64,000 bases of DNA from Phycicoccus sp. CSK15P-2 (lineage in GTDB: Bacteria > Actinomycetota > Actinomycetes > Actinomycetales > Dermatophilaceae). The stretch covers positions 98,636 through 162,635 of the forward strand of contig NZ_JAFDVE010000022.1 in the NCBI RefSeq assembly GCF_016888005.1. Direction: 5' to 3'. Under the pieces are notes generated by a model that was not told the origin of the DNA, ran no database searches, and saw nothing but the letters and a program-made list of their open reading frames with translations. The translations under genes were made by a program, and so were the position numbers. Of this stretch, positions 25,066-33,592 are shown one piece after another; positions within the stretch are counted from its first letter, which is position 1, and each line of letters begins with the position of its first letter.

Positions 25066-26091
25066 TCAGTCCTCCGAGGCGGGCAGCCGGGTCCGGAGCA
25101 GGCGCCGCAGGGACTCCAGCCGGGACGGCCCGGCCGGTCCCGCGGCGCCGCCCTCGACCCACGCGTCGAGGGCGCACTCCTCCTCGTCGTGCGTGCAGCC
25201 GCGCGGGCACCCGTCCGTTCCCGGCTCGAGGTCCGGGAAGTGGGTGACGATCCGGTCGGGGTCCACGTGCGCCAGCCCGAACGAGCGCACCCCCGGGGTG
25301 TCGATGACCCAGCCGTCGTCGTGCGGCAGGGCCAGGGCGACCGCGGACGTCGACGTGTGCCGGCCCCGTCCCGTGACGTCGTTGACGACCCCGGTGGCGC
25401 GAGCGGCGTCGGGGACCAGGGCGTTGACGAGGGTGGACTTGCCGACACCGGAGTGGCCGACGAGGACGCTCACCCGGCCGGCGAGCACGTCGTGGACGGC
25501 GTCGAGGCCGACGGTCCGGCCGTCCTCCCGGGCGGTCACCACGTGGGGTACGGACAGCGGGGCGTACTGCTCGAGGAACGGGGCCGGGTCGGTGAGGTCG
25601 GCCTTGGTGAGGACGAGCAGGGGGTCCATCCCGGCGTCGTACGCGGCGACGAGACAGCGGTCGATGAGCCGGGGCCGCGGCTCGGGGTTGGCCAGGGCCG
25701 AGACGACGACGAGCTGGTCGGCGTTGGCGACGAGCACCCGCTCGACGGGGTCGGTGTCGTCCGCGGTGCGCCGGAGCAGGGTCTCGCGTTCCTCGACGCG
25801 CACGATCCGGGCCAGCGAGCCGTGAGCGCCCGAGGTGTCCCCGACGAGCGCGACCCGGTCCCCGACGACGATGCCCTTGCGCCCGAGCTCACGAGCCCGC
25901 ATGGCGATGACGACACGGCCGTCCCGATCGTCGCCCACGAGGGTCGTGTACCGGCCGCGGTCGACCGTGAGCACGCGCCCGGGGAGGGCGTCCTCGTGCT
26001 TGGGGCGGTCCTTGGTGCGGGGCCGTGAGCCGCGGCGGTTCGGCCGGATGCGGACGTCGGACTCGTCGTAGTCCCGCGCCGACCGCGCCAT
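25066..26091 (-). CDS. rsgA: Ribosome small-subunit-dependent GTPase A
   Basis: 341 residues. Circularly permuted GTPase: G4 (LTKADL) precedes G1 (VGHSGVGKSTL) and G3 (IDTPGVRSFGL). N-terminal OB-fold (GRVLTVDRGRYTTLVGD) and C-terminal zinc knuckle CPRGCTHDEEEC. A late-stage 30S assembly factor that checks the decoding centre. The first 45 residues are basic (RIRPNRRGSRPRTKDRPKHED). ATG 26091 shares its A with the aroA stop (TGATG). Confidence 0.96.
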   Translation of the reverse strand: MARSARDYDESDVRIRPNRRGSRPRTKDRPKHEDALPGRVLTVDRGRYTTLVGDDRDGRVVIAMRARELGRKGIVVGDRVALVGDTSGAHGSLARIVRVEERETLLRRTADDTDPVERVLVANADQLVVVSALANPEPRPRLIDRCLVAAYDAGMDPLLVLTKADLTDPAPFLEQYAPLSVPHVVTAREDGRTVGLDAVHDVLAGRVSVLVGHSGVGKSTLVNALVPDAARATGVVNDVTGRGRHTSTSAVALALPHDDGWVIDTPGVRSFGLAHVDPDRIVTHFPDLEPGTDGCPRGCTHDEEECALDAWVEGGAAGPAGPSRLESLRRLLRTRLPASED

Positions 26092-27383
26092 CAGGCCTCC
26101 GCGCCGACCCGCTCGGCGAGCATCCGGCCCCAGAGGGTCGTGAACTCCGGCATCGTCTTGGCGACCGTCCCGACGTCCTCGACGACGACGCCCGGGACGA
26201 CCAGGCCGAGCACGGCCGCGGCCATGACCATGCGGTGGTCCGCGTAGGTGCGGAACGTCCTGCCCCGCAACGGTTCCGGTGTGATTCGCAGCCCGTCGTC
26301 GGTCTCCTCCACGCCTGCCCCGAGCCGGGTGAGCTCGGTGTGCAGGGCGGCGAGCCGGTCGGTCTCGTGGCCCCGGACGTGGGCCACCCCGCGGATGATG
26401 CTCGGGCCGTCGGCGAGCGCGCACAGCGCTGCGACGACGGGTGTCAGCTCGCTCGAGTCGTGGAGGTCGACGTCGACCCCGAGGATGCTGCCGCCGCCGG
26501 TGACGGTGAGCCCGGAGCGGTCGAGGAGGACCTCGGCGCCCATCATGTCGAGGACCTCGCGGACGTAGTCGCCGCCCTGGGTCGTGTACTGCGGCCAGCC
26601 GGGTACGTGCACGCGGCCGCCGGTGACGAGCGCCGCCGCGAGGAACTGCGCGGCGTTCGAGAGGTCGGGCTCGACCTGGACGTCGAGCGCGTTGACCTCG
26701 CTCGGCTCGACCCGCCAGGTGTGCACGTCCCCGTCGTCGACGACGACGCCCGCGTCGCGCAGCGTCTCGACCGTCATCTCGATGTGCGGCAGGCTCGGCA
26801 CGGCCTCGCCGTCGTGGTGGACCGTCACGCCCCCCTCGAACCGTGCGGCCGAGAGCAGCAGCCCCGAGACGAACTGGCTCGAGGCAGAGGCGTCGATCGT
26901 CACCGAGCCGCCGCGCACCCGGCCCTCGCCGTGGACCGTGAACGGCAGACCGCCGCGGCCGTCGTCCTCGACCCGCACACCGAGCGCTCCAAGGGCTCCG
27001 AGCACGGGGGCCATGGGCCGCCGACCGGCCTCCGGATCGCCGTCGAACGCGACGGGGCCGTCGGCGAGGCCCGCGAGTGGCGGGACGAAGCGCATGACGT
27101 TCCCGGCGAGGCCGCAGTCGATGCGGCCACCGCCCCGGAACGGGCCCGGCGTGACGACCCAGTCGCCGTCGTCGACGTCCGCGACGTCGGCCCCCAGGGT
27201 CCGGAGGGCCTCGGCCATGAGCAGGGTGTCCCGGGAGCGCAGCGGCGCCCGGAGGCGAGAGACGTCCGACGCGAGGGCGGCGAGGACGAGGTACCTGTTG
27301 GTGAGCGACTTGCTCCCGGGCAGGACGACGTGGGCGTCGACCGCCCCCTCGGCGACGGGGGCGTCCCAGTCATGAGAAGGCAT
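26091..27383 (-). CDS. aroA: 3-phosphoshikimate 1-carboxyvinyltransferase (EPSP synthase)
   Basis: 430 residues. PGSKSLTNR at 22-30 (phosphate and substrate binding), [35 protein letters not shown] and the [14 protein letters not shown] loop near the C-terminus define AroA. Joins shikimate-3-phosphate and PEP in the shikimate pathway. GLAGNVMRF has Val-Met after the Asn where the usual glyphosate-sensitive enzymes have GNAGTAMRP; this resembles other actinobacterial AroA proteins. Overlaps the upstream DoxX gene by 14 nt. aroA next to rsgA is also the order in mycobacteria. Confidence 0.96.
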   Translation of the reverse strand: MPSHDWDAPVAEGAVDAHVVLPGSKSLTNRYLVLAALASDVSRLRAPLRSRDTLLMAEALRTLGADVADVDDGDWVVTPGPFRGGGRIDCGLAGNVMRFVPPLAGLADGPVAFDGDPEAGRRPMAPVLGALGALGVRVEDDGRGGLPFTVHGEGRVRGGSVTIDASASSQFVSGLLLSAARFEGGVTVHHDGEAVPSLPHIEMTVETLRDAGVVVDDGDVHTWRVEPSEVNALDVQVEPDLSNAAQFLAAALVTGGRVHVPGWPQYTTQGGDYVREVLDMMGAEVLLDRSGLTVTGGGSILGVDVDLHDSSELTPVVAALCALADGPSIIRGVAHVRGHETDRLAALHTELTRLGAGVEETDDGLRITPEPLRGRTFRTYADHRMVMAAAVLGLVVPGVVVEDVGTVAKTMPEFTTLWGRMLAERVGAEA

Positions 27384-27912
27384 GCTGGGCCTGGGCCGCC
27401 TTGATCCTCGCCTCGGCGGTGGCCGTGCGCGCCGCGTGCCGGGCCTCCCGGCGAGTGGTGCGCGCTGCGCGCTGGACGCTCTCCCCGGCGAGGTGGGCGC
27501 GGTAGGCGAGCCCGGGCTTGCCCTCGGTGTCGACGGCTGCGAGCGCGAGCCCGCCCAGCAGCCCGAGGTTCTTGAGGAACTGCGTACGCTGCTTCGCCCG
27601 TGCCGCGGGGTCCTCCTCGCGCCAGAACTGGTGGCCTGCCAGCGTCGTCGGGACCAGCGTGGCGGCCAGCGCGACGGCAGCCACGCGGGGCATCTTCCCC
27701 AGGGCCAGCATCGTGCCGGCGGTGACCATGACGACACCGTTGGCCCGCACGAGCAGCTCGGTGTCGTCGGGCAGGCCGAGCATCGGCGCGAGCCGGTGGA
27801 CGATCGGCTCGGCGTCGTCCGACTTCGCGGACGGGTGACGCAGCTGGTCGGCCCCTCCGGCGACGAAGACCGACGCGAGCATGGGGCGGGCGATGCGGCG
27901 CACCAGGGACAT
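27370..27912 (-). CDS. DoxX-family membrane protein
   Basis: 180 residues with three to four hydrophobic segments ([64 protein letters not shown]). The pattern [20 protein letters not shown] is DoxX-like. The C-terminal 45 residues are basic and helical ([29 protein letters not shown]). DoxX proteins are linked to redox homeostasis of thiols in mycobacteria. ATG 27912 with GGAGG upstream. First gene of the DoxX-aroA-rsgA unit, divergent from the SRAP gene. Confidence 0.85.
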   Translation of the reverse strand: MSLVRRIARPMLASVFVAGGADQLRHPSAKSDDAEPIVHRLAPMLGLPDDTELLVRANGVVMVTAGTMLALGKMPRVAAVALAATLVPTTLAGHQFWREEDPAARAKQRTQFLKNLGLLGGLALAAVDTEGKPGLAYRAHLAGESVQRAARTTRREARHAARTATAEARIKAAQAQHAFS

Positions 27913-27986
27913 CCGCTACCTCCGGGTCGGGGTCGCTGCTGGTCAGGACCTCCCTGCCTACGGTAGTCGCCGCGGGTGCCGCTGCG

Positions 27987-27999
27987 TAGCCTTGCCGTC
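27987..27999 (+). promoter_or_regulatory. Leaderless promoter -10 (TAGCCT)
   Basis: TAGCCT at 27987-27992, seven bases, then ATG 28000. The encoded Met-Cys start is required chemically, because the catalytic Cys must follow the initiator Met. Confidence 0.65.
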
Positions 28000-28833
28000 A
28001 TGTGTGGTCGGTACGCCGCGACGGCCAACCCGGACGAGCTCGTCCTCGAGTTCGAGGTCGAGGAGGACCGCACCGACGAGCCCGGCAGGAGCGTCCTGGC
28101 GTCCCCGCAGGAGCCCCCGGCCGGGCGCCCCGACCACAACATGGCCCCGACCAAGCAGGCGCCGGTCGTGCTGACCCGCGCGCCACGGTCGGACCGGACC
28201 GCTCGTCCCGTCCGACAGCTCCGCCTCCTCACCTGGGGACTCGTCCCCGGCTGGTCGAAGGACGACCGGGGCGCGGCACGGAGGGTCAACCTGCGGGTGG
28301 AGTCCGTCGCCGACAAGTATGCCCGGGCGCTCGCCTCCCGCCGATGCCTCGTCCCGGCGCGCGGCTGGTACGAGTGGCAGGCCTCGCCGACGGCGTCGGA
28401 CCTCTCGGGGAAGCCGCGCAAGCAGCCCTTCTTCACGACCCGTGCCGACGGAGGAGCCGTCGCGATGGCAGGCCTCTACGAGCTCTGGCGTGACCCGGCG
28501 GTCTCCGACGCCCGCGACCCGATGGCCTGGCTCGCCACGTTCGCGGTCCTCACCGGGCCGGCCGAGCCCGGGCTCGACCGCATCCACGAGCGCCAGCCGC
28601 TCGTCCTCGACCCCGAGGACTGGGGAGCCTGGCTCGCCCCCGAGGTCGGGGCGGCCGATGCGCTCGCCCTGCTCGCACCGCACGAGCCGGGGCGCTTCGT
28701 GGCGCACCCCGTGACCCGTGCGGTGGGCAGCAACCGGGCGAACGGCGCTCGGCTCCTCGAGCCCCTCCCCGCGTCCGAGCTCGTCGGCGTCGTCGACCCG
28801 ACGACGGGTGAGCTCCTCGGCGGCACTGGATGA
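28000..28833 (+). CDS. SRAP-family abasic-site DNA-protein crosslinking protein (YedK/HMCES)
   Basis: 277 residues starting MCGRYAAT. Cys2, exposed after Met removal, forms a thiazolidine crosslink with abasic sites in single-stranded DNA. Other SRAP residues are visible: [11 protein letters not shown] (Asn), [12 protein letters not shown] (Glu), and [11 protein letters not shown] (His). Longer than E. coli YedK (222 aa) through an N-terminal insert (residues ~17-45, [14 protein letters not shown]) and a C-terminal extension, normal in actinobacteria. Leaderless. Overlaps the alpha/beta hydrolase by 4 nt (ATGA). Confidence 0.94.
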   Translation: MCGRYAATANPDELVLEFEVEEDRTDEPGRSVLASPQEPPAGRPDHNMAPTKQAPVVLTRAPRSDRTARPVRQLRLLTWGLVPGWSKDDRGAARRVNLRVESVADKYARALASRRCLVPARGWYEWQASPTASDLSGKPRKQPFFTTRADGGAVAMAGLYELWRDPAVSDARDPMAWLATFAVLTGPAEPGLDRIHERQPLVLDPEDWGAWLAPEVGAADALALLAPHEPGRFVAHPVTRAVGSNRANGARLLEPLPASELVGVVDPTTGELLGGTG

Positions 28834-29468
28834 GCGAGCGGCTCGTCCCCACGCCCGCCGGCGTCGCCCGCACGACGACCACCGACCCCACCGGAAGGGC
28901 GTGCGGCACCCTCGTCGTCGGCCACGGAGCGGGCGGCCTGCGGTGGACCGACGACGTCACCGCCGTCCGTGACGCGGCGGTGGCCGCCGGCTGGCGGGTC
29001 GTCCTCGTCGACCAGCCGTGGCGGGTGGCGGGCAAGCGGGTGGGGCCGGGGCCGGCAGTGCTCGACCCGGCATGGCTGGCGGTACTCGGGACGGTGCGCC
29101 GCGAGGGTCTGCTCGTCGTGGGCGGCCGCAGCGCCGGGGCCAGGGTGGCCTGCCGCACGGCGGCGTCGGTCGGCGCCGCCGCGGTACTCGCGCTGTCGTT
29201 CCCTCTGCATCCTCCGAGCCACCCGGAGCGGACGCGCGCCGCCGAGCTCGCTGCGCCCGCGGCGGTGGGCATCCCCGTGCACGTGGTCCAGGGGCGGACG
29301 GACCCGTTCGGTACCCCCGTCGAGGTCCGGGCCGTCCTGCCGTCGCCCGGCAGCCTCACCGAGGTCCCCGGTCCGCACTCGCTCGAACGGTCCGCCGCGG
29401 AGGTCGCGGCTGCGGTGGGGTCGTGGCTGGCGCGTCTGGTGGAGACCGCCTGCCCGGCCGCGGAATGA
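28830..29468 (+). CDS. Alpha/beta hydrolase (KANL3/TEX30-like)
   Basis: 212 residues. Oxyanion loop [11 protein letters not shown]; nucleophile Ser in [12 protein letters not shown]; acid in [10 protein letters not shown]; His in PGPHSLER: a complete triad. No lid domain and no signal peptide, so a small cytosolic hydrolase of unknown substrate. ATG 28830 is coupled to the SRAP gene (ATGA). Its stop codon lies inside the -35 element of the SigR-type promoter of the next gene. Confidence 0.85.
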   Translation: MSERLVPTPAGVARTTTTDPTGRACGTLVVGHGAGGLRWTDDVTAVRDAAVAAGWRVVLVDQPWRVAGKRVGPGPAVLDPAWLAVLGTVRREGLLVVGGRSAGARVACRTAASVGAAAVLALSFPLHPPSHPERTRAAELAAPAAVGIPVHVVQGRTDPFGTPVEVRAVLPSPGSLTEVPGPHSLERSAAEVAAAVGSWLARLVETACPAAE

Positions 29469-29487
29469 CGGCGAGCGCGGCGGCGTT
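29462..29487 (+). promoter_or_regulatory. SigR-dependent promoter of sigR-rsrA (GGAAT-N18-GTT)
   Basis: GGAAT at 29462-29466, exactly 18 bases, then GTT at 29485-29487: a perfect match to the Streptomyces SigR / mycobacterial SigH consensus. The -35 overlaps the stop codon of the preceding gene. It makes sigR autoregulated by its own product under disulfide stress. Predicted start near 29493. Confidence 0.82.
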
Positions 29488-29563
29488 CTCCTCCCGACAG
29501 CGGTTCCCGGAGGAAGGTCACATCCCGTGTTCGTCCTGGAGACGGCTCCGAAGCGGGCCCGGC

Positions 29564-29577
29564 TAGGCTGGGAGACG
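29564..29577 (+). promoter_or_regulatory. Housekeeping -10 for sigR (TAGGCT)
   Basis: TAGGCT at 29564-29569, eight bases, then ATG 29578. A second, (near-)leaderless promoter downstream of the SigR-type one; it would give basal expression of the shorter protein. Confidence 0.55.
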
Positions 29578-30225
29578 ATGAGTACCCCGCAGACGCCGAC
29601 CGAGGAGACCTCGGTCGACGAGACGCCCCCCGAGGTCGACCTCGAGACCGAGACCCCCGCCGAGCGCCAGGCCCGCTTCGAGCGTGAGGCCCTTCCGCTG
29701 CTGGACCAGCTCTACGCGGCCGCCATGCGGACCACCCGCAACCCGGCCGACGCCGAGGACCTGCTGCAGGAGACCTACGCCAAGGCGTTCGCCGCGTTCC
29801 ACCAGTACCGGCCGGGGACGAACCTCAAGGCGTGGATGTACCGGATCCTCACGAACACGTACATCAACACGTACCGCAAGAAGCAGCGTGAGCCGCAGCA
29901 GTCGGACAGCTCGGACGTCGAGGACTACCAGCTCGCGCGTGCGGAGTCGCACACGTCGGCGGGCCTGAAGTCGGCGGAGGCGTCGGCTCTCGAGCACCTG
30001 CCCGACACGGAGGTCACGCGGGCGCTGCAGGAGCTGCCGGACGACTTCCGTCTCGCGGTGTACCTCGCGGACGTCGAGGGCTTCGCGTACAAGGAGATCG
30101 CCGAGATCATGGGGACGCCGATCGGCACCGTGATGTCCCGGCTGCACCGCGGTCGGCGGCAGCTGCGCTCCCTGCTCAGCGGGTACGCCCGCGAGCGGGG
30201 CCTGGTCGGGGCGGAGGAGCAGTGA
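29578..30225 (+). CDS. sigR: RNA polymerase sigma factor SigR (ECF, redox stress)
   Basis: 215 residues. Region 2 ([30 protein letters not shown] and [22 protein letters not shown]) and region 4 ([44 protein letters not shown]) match Streptomyces SigR and mycobacterial SigH. Paired with the zinc anti-sigma RsrA, whose gene follows at once. Directs thiol-oxidation response genes. Two possible starts: ATG 29578 (chosen, leaderless promoter) and an in-frame GTG 29527 with GGAGGAAGG upstream, which would add 17 residues and be made only from the SigR-type promoter, like the longer isoform known in Streptomyces. Confidence 0.94.
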   Translation: MSTPQTPTEETSVDETPPEVDLETETPAERQARFEREALPLLDQLYAAAMRTTRNPADAEDLLQETYAKAFAAFHQYRPGTNLKAWMYRILTNTYINTYRKKQREPQQSDSSDVEDYQLARAESHTSAGLKSAEASALEHLPDTEVTRALQELPDDFRLAVYLADVEGFAYKEIAEIMGTPIGTVMSRLHRGRRQLRSLLSGYARERGLVGAEEQ

Positions 30226-30512
30226 TGGGTCAGCGCGAGCCCGCCACGGGGGACGAGCACGTCGGCCACAGCGACTGTTCCGAGGTCCTGCACCACATCT
30301 ACGAGTACCTCGACGGCGAGATGAGCCCGGAGGACGTCAAGCGCGTCGCGAAGCACCTGGCCGAGTGCCGCCCGTGCCTCGCCGAGCACGACCTCGACGC
30401 CGCGGTGAAGCAGGTCGTCAAGCGTTCGTGTCCGGAGCAGGTGGCTCCCGAGGTGGTCCGGATGCAGGTGGTGCAGCGCATCACGACGATGCGCTTCGAC
30501 CCCGACTGCTGA
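30225..30512 (+). CDS. rsrA: Redox-sensing zinc anti-sigma factor RsrA
   Basis: 95 residues. ZAS motif H44-x3-C48-x2-C51 (HLAECRPC) plus upstream Cys18 and a further Cys near 75; the zinc-bound reduced form holds SigR, and disulfide formation frees it. N-terminal HHIYEYLDGEMSPEDVKRVAKHL helix fits the family. ATG 30225 shares its A with the sigR stop (TGATG); GTG 30222 is an alternative. Same operon and same promoters as sigR. In mycothiol-producing actinobacteria reduction is through thioredoxin. Confidence 0.93.
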   Translation: MGQREPATGDEHVGHSDCSEVLHHIYEYLDGEMSPEDVKRVAKHLAECRPCLAEHDLDAAVKQVVKRSCPEQVAPEVVRMQVVQRITTMRFDPDC

Positions 30513-30522
30513 CGAGGGGACG

Positions 30523-30561
30523 CGAAGGGCCCGGTGTGCATCATGCACACCGGGCCCTTCG
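30523..30561 (+). terminator. Strong bidirectional terminator between rsrA and bL37
   Basis: 19-bp perfect stem 30523-30541 with 30543-30561, folded around a tight CAT-C-ATG centre. It serves rsrA on the plus strand and the convergent bL37 gene on the minus strand. Confidence 0.9.
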
Positions 30562-30578
30562 CTGCGTCGTGGGCCGGC

Positions 30579-30653
30579 TCAGGCGTTGGGGCGGCGGCCG
30601 TGGTTGGCCTTGCTGCCCTTGCGCGAGCGGCGCTTACGGGCGCGCTTGCTCAT
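30579..30653 (-). CDS. 50S ribosomal protein bL37
   Basis: 24 residues, MSKRARKRRSRKGSKANHGR plus RPNA, start ATG 30653, stop 30581-30579, ribosome site GGAGAGGG upstream. Strongly basic and ending in NHGRRPNA, it matches the tiny actinobacteria-specific ribosomal protein found in mycobacterial 50S structures. Easy to miss because of its length. Convergent with rsrA across the strong terminator at 30523-30561. Confidence 0.88.
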   Translation of the reverse strand: MSKRARKRRSRKGSKANHGRRPNA

Positions 30654-30811
30654 GGGGTCCCTCTCCGTCGGTGCTCACGAAACCGCTCGTCAGCGGTGTT
30701 CGTTGTTCATCTGATTGTCGCACACCCTGGCGCGTGGGACACTGTGGGCACTGCCTGGTGGCCCCGGAGGACAGACTCGGGCAGTACCACCTCTGAAAGG
30801 AAACATCACTC

Positions 30812-30976
30812 ATGCGCTCTGTCGTTCGCTCCACTCTCGCAGCTCTCGCCCTCACGCTCAGCGTCATCGCCGTTCCCGCAGCGGCTCAGGCAGGCGACCT
30901 GCCCACCTCGTCCACCACGACGACCAGCAAGCCGGGCACCACCGGCCCGCAGCTCGGTTGGGGTTACGGAGGCTGA
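30812..30976 (+). CDS. Small secreted peptide upstream of HD-domain pair
   Basis: 54 residues. Signal peptide with basic start (MRSVVRSTLAALALTLSVIA) and AQA cleavage site after residue 27, leaving a mature 27-residue Thr/Ser/Pro-rich peptide ending LGWGYGG. Aromatic-Gly end is unlike a degradation fragment. ATG 30812 with AAAGGAAA upstream. It ends nine bases before the start of the membrane HD protein, whose ribosome site GGAGG lies inside the peptide's last codons, so the two are co-transcribed. No family recognised. It may be a secreted signal, a cell-surface peptide, or merely a leader; evidence is the signal peptide and placement. Confidence 0.7.
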   Translation: MRSVVRSTLAALALTLSVIAVPAAAQAGDLPTSSTTTTSKPGTTGPQLGWGYGG

Positions 30977-30985
30977 TACCCACCC

Positions 30986-32242
30986 ATGGGCGAGGCCAGG
31001 AAAGAGCGTCGAATCGACCGAGGTCGTTTTTATATCGCACTCGTCGCAACCTTTGCTCTTCTTTGTTTCGTCCTCACCGTCCGGACCCTCGGCCTGCCCG
31101 GGGGTCCGGACCTTTGGGTTTTTTGCCTGCTCAGCGGCCTTCTTTCACTCTTTCAGAATTTTGTTGACATCAGTGAGCGCGTCCGAATCGATATATCGAG
31201 TATCGTCGCGCTGGCTGCTCAAGCAATCCTTGGTCCAGTGGGTGCAGCGGTCGCCATCGCTATCGCTGGTGGCCTGCATGGGAGGCGTCTGGCCCCTCAT
31301 ATTCGTGTCTTCAATGCGGCCACTTTCTTGCTCTATGCGCTCTGGGGTGGCCTTGCGTTCCTTGCCGTCGGCGGAACTGCGGATCCCGTAGACCTTCCTG
31401 ACACTGGAAGCATACTTGCTTTATTGGCAATGCCAATGCTTTTAGCGAACTTCACTCAGGCGGCAACCAACCTTCTGCTGGTCGCTGGCATCATTCGGAT
31501 ATCCCATGGAGTGCCGATGCGCCAACAAGTGGCTACGATGCTTCGTGGCACGGGTGTGGGGTATCTAGGATTTGCCGCGATCGCGTTCTCGATGGTGGTG
31601 CTCTGGAAGGTTGCCGCCCTTGGTCCGGTGGCGGTCATCATCGTCCTCGCCCCTCTGTTAGTGGCGCAGTGGGCCTACCGGCAGCACGCGGAAGAGCGCC
31701 GTGGCCAAGAGAGGGCTCTCGAGGTTCTCGTCGCCGCCGTGGAAGCGAAGGCTCCGCACCTCGCGGGGCACAGTGGGCGCGTGGCCGAGCTCAGCGAGTA
31801 CATGGCAGAGCACTTGGGCCTGCGCTCGCAAGCCGTGGGGGATGCCCGGATGGCCGGCAAGCTGCACGATGTCGGGCTGACCAGCCTTCCCACCCGCGTC
31901 GTCCGTGACACGTTGCTGGGTGAGACGTCGCCGGCGCTGGCGACCTACCCGACTCGTGGAACCCGGCTCCTCGGTGGTCTGGACTTCCTTGCCGGCGCGC
32001 TTCCGGCCATCGAGACGCACCAGGCGGCTGCCAAAGGCCCGAGTGGCGTGCCCGTCGAGGCGCGCATCGTCGGCGCGGCGGACGCCTACGACCTGCTCAC
32101 CGTGGTCGGGGAGCCCGGAGGTGCCGTGCTGCCCCCGCAGGACGCTCTGGACGCCCTGGTCGCACGCCGCCTGGACTCCGAGGTCATCGAGGCGCTCGAG
32201 TACGCGGTGGCGCGCCGGGACCGGGCCGAGACCGCGCGATGA
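30986..32242 (+). CDS. Membrane protein with degenerate HD-GYP domain (first of pair)
   Basis: 418 residues. About six membrane helices in residues 15-225, then a cytoplasmic HD domain: HLAGHSGRVAELSEYMAEHL, GKLHDVGLTSLP and ARIVGAADAYDLLT. The HD pair is intact but the HHE and GYP motifs of true cyclic-di-GMP phosphodiesterases are missing (IETHQAAAKGPSGVP). It may bind rather than cut a nucleotide, or act on another one. The N-terminal half has low GC and uses TTA, ATA and TTT codons, unlike the C-terminal half and all neighbours, suggesting a recently acquired sensor part. ATGA overlap with the second gene. Ligand unknown. Confidence 0.8.
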   Translation: MGEARKERRIDRGRFYIALVATFALLCFVLTVRTLGLPGGPDLWVFCLLSGLLSLFQNFVDISERVRIDISSIVALAAQAILGPVGAAVAIAIAGGLHGRRLAPHIRVFNAATFLLYALWGGLAFLAVGGTADPVDLPDTGSILALLAMPMLLANFTQAATNLLLVAGIIRISHGVPMRQQVATMLRGTGVGYLGFAAIAFSMVVLWKVAALGPVAVIIVLAPLLVAQWAYRQHAEERRGQERALEVLVAAVEAKAPHLAGHSGRVAELSEYMAEHLGLRSQAVGDARMAGKLHDVGLTSLPTRVVRDTLLGETSPALATYPTRGTRLLGGLDFLAGALPAIETHQAAAKGPSGVPVEARIVGAADAYDLLTVVGEPGGAVLPPQDALDALVARRLDSEVIEALEYAVARRDRAETAR

Positions 32243-33558
32243 AGCCGGTGGCCACCCGTCCGTTCGCCGTCGTGGTGCTGGCGGCCGGTATCGGGCTCGT
32301 CGTGGCCGCTCTCGTGATGGACGGCCCCGACCTGGCCACCCTGGTGAGCACCCACGAGCGGATGCTCCTCATCTTCGTCGGTGTCGTCGCCCTCGGAGAG
32401 CTGCTCCCCCTGCGCATGCCGAGCGGACGCGAGACCGCACCCCTGGCCATGGTGTCCGGCCTCGCCGTGGCGTTCGTCGGACCGATCGAGGGTGAGCCGC
32501 TCTTCGCCGTCGGCACCAGGCTGGTGCTCCTCGTCGTCGCCGCCGGGCTCGGCGTCGCCGCGATCGTCCGGAGGGTGCGGGGCCGGCATGCGCGCCTGCC
32601 GTCCCTCGCCGCGCGCCTCGTCGGCGTCTCCGTCGCGGCCTTCCTCGCCCGCTCGTGGGGTGAGGAGGGGCACACGCTGTGGGCGCTTCAGCAGGCACCC
32701 GCCACGAAAGGACTCGTCGCCGGTCTGATGACGCTCGTGGCGGCCCTTGCCGTGCTCCTCGAGCTCGTCCTCGTCTCCGCCCTCCGCGCCGAACGGCAGC
32801 GCACGCCGTGGCTCTCGGCCGTCCGCGACGAGCTGACCGAGGCCGCGCCGATCACCCTGGCCGTCGTCGTGACCGGGCCCATGGTCGCCCTCATGGCACC
32901 GGTACTCGGGCTGCTCGCGCTCCCGGCCGCGCTCGTGCCCCTCGTCATGGCCTACTCGGCCGTCGGGCAGTACGCGCGCAACCGCCGGACGAACCGCCAG
33001 CTCATCGCGACGCTGTCCCGGCTCACCGAGGCAGGTGGCTACACGCCGAACCAGCATGCCGAGCGCGTCGCCGAGTTGTCAGTGCGGATCGGACGGGTCG
33101 TCGGGCTCGGCGACCGCGAGCTGCGCGACATCGAGTACGCGGCGCTGCTGCACGACCTCGGCCAGATCTCCCTCCGGGACCCCATCCCCGACGGCGCCAC
33201 GGTCCTCGCCGCGCCCGCCGACCAGCGCGACATCGCCTCGGAAGGGGCACGGATCATCCGGCACGCCGAGACCCTCGCCACCGTCGCCACCTACGTCGAG
33301 GGTCAGACCACGCCCTTCCGGCTCGTGCGGGAGCACGGTGAGGAGGTCCCGATGGCCAGCCGGATCATCAAGTGCGCCAACGCCTACGACGACCTGACCG
33401 GCGGCTCGAGCGGGCCCGAGCGCCACGAGGCGGCCATGGAGCGGATCCACCTCGGGCTCGGCTACGAGTACGACCCCGAGGTCGTCGACGCGTTGACGCG
33501 CGTCGTGGGAAACTCGGCCGTCGGCCGGGTCGGGAAGGAGCCGGCCCCGTCGCGTTAG
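32239..33558 (+). CDS. Membrane protein with degenerate HD-GYP domain (second of pair)
   Basis: 439 residues. Membrane helices from residue 8 to about 245 (VVVLAAGIGLVVAALVM, MLLIFVGVVALGE, LVLLVVAAGLGVAAIV, LVAGLMTLVAALAVLLELVLV, LALPAALVPLVMAYSAVG), then an HD domain: NQHAERVAELSVRIGRVV, ALLHDLGQISL and ASRIIKCANAYDDLTG. As in its upstream partner, the HD residues remain but the GYP and HHE positions are lost. GC content is normal here. ATG 32239 is coupled to the first protein (ATGA). The two may work as a heteromer; nothing shows the ligand. Confidence 0.8.
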   Translation: MKPVATRPFAVVVLAAGIGLVVAALVMDGPDLATLVSTHERMLLIFVGVVALGELLPLRMPSGRETAPLAMVSGLAVAFVGPIEGEPLFAVGTRLVLLVVAAGLGVAAIVRRVRGRHARLPSLAARLVGVSVAAFLARSWGEEGHTLWALQQAPATKGLVAGLMTLVAALAVLLELVLVSALRAERQRTPWLSAVRDELTEAAPITLAVVVTGPMVALMAPVLGLLALPAALVPLVMAYSAVGQYARNRRTNRQLIATLSRLTEAGGYTPNQHAERVAELSVRIGRVVGLGDRELRDIEYAALLHDLGQISLRDPIPDGATVLAAPADQRDIASEGARIIRHAETLATVATYVEGQTTPFRLVREHGEEVPMASRIIKCANAYDDLTGGSSGPERHEAAMERIHLGLGYEYDPEVVDALTRVVGNSAVGRVGKEPAPSR

Positions 33559-33561
33559 AGT
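33556..33561 (+). promoter_or_regulatory. manA promoter -10 (TAGAGT)
   Basis: TAGAGT overlaps the stop of the upstream HD gene; the predicted start near 33568 gives a 25-nt leader with the ribosome site GGAAGGGA (33581-33588) before GTG 33593. Confidence 0.5.
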
Positions 33562-33592
33562 GCGGCTGCAGGGCACGACGGGAAGGGAAGCC

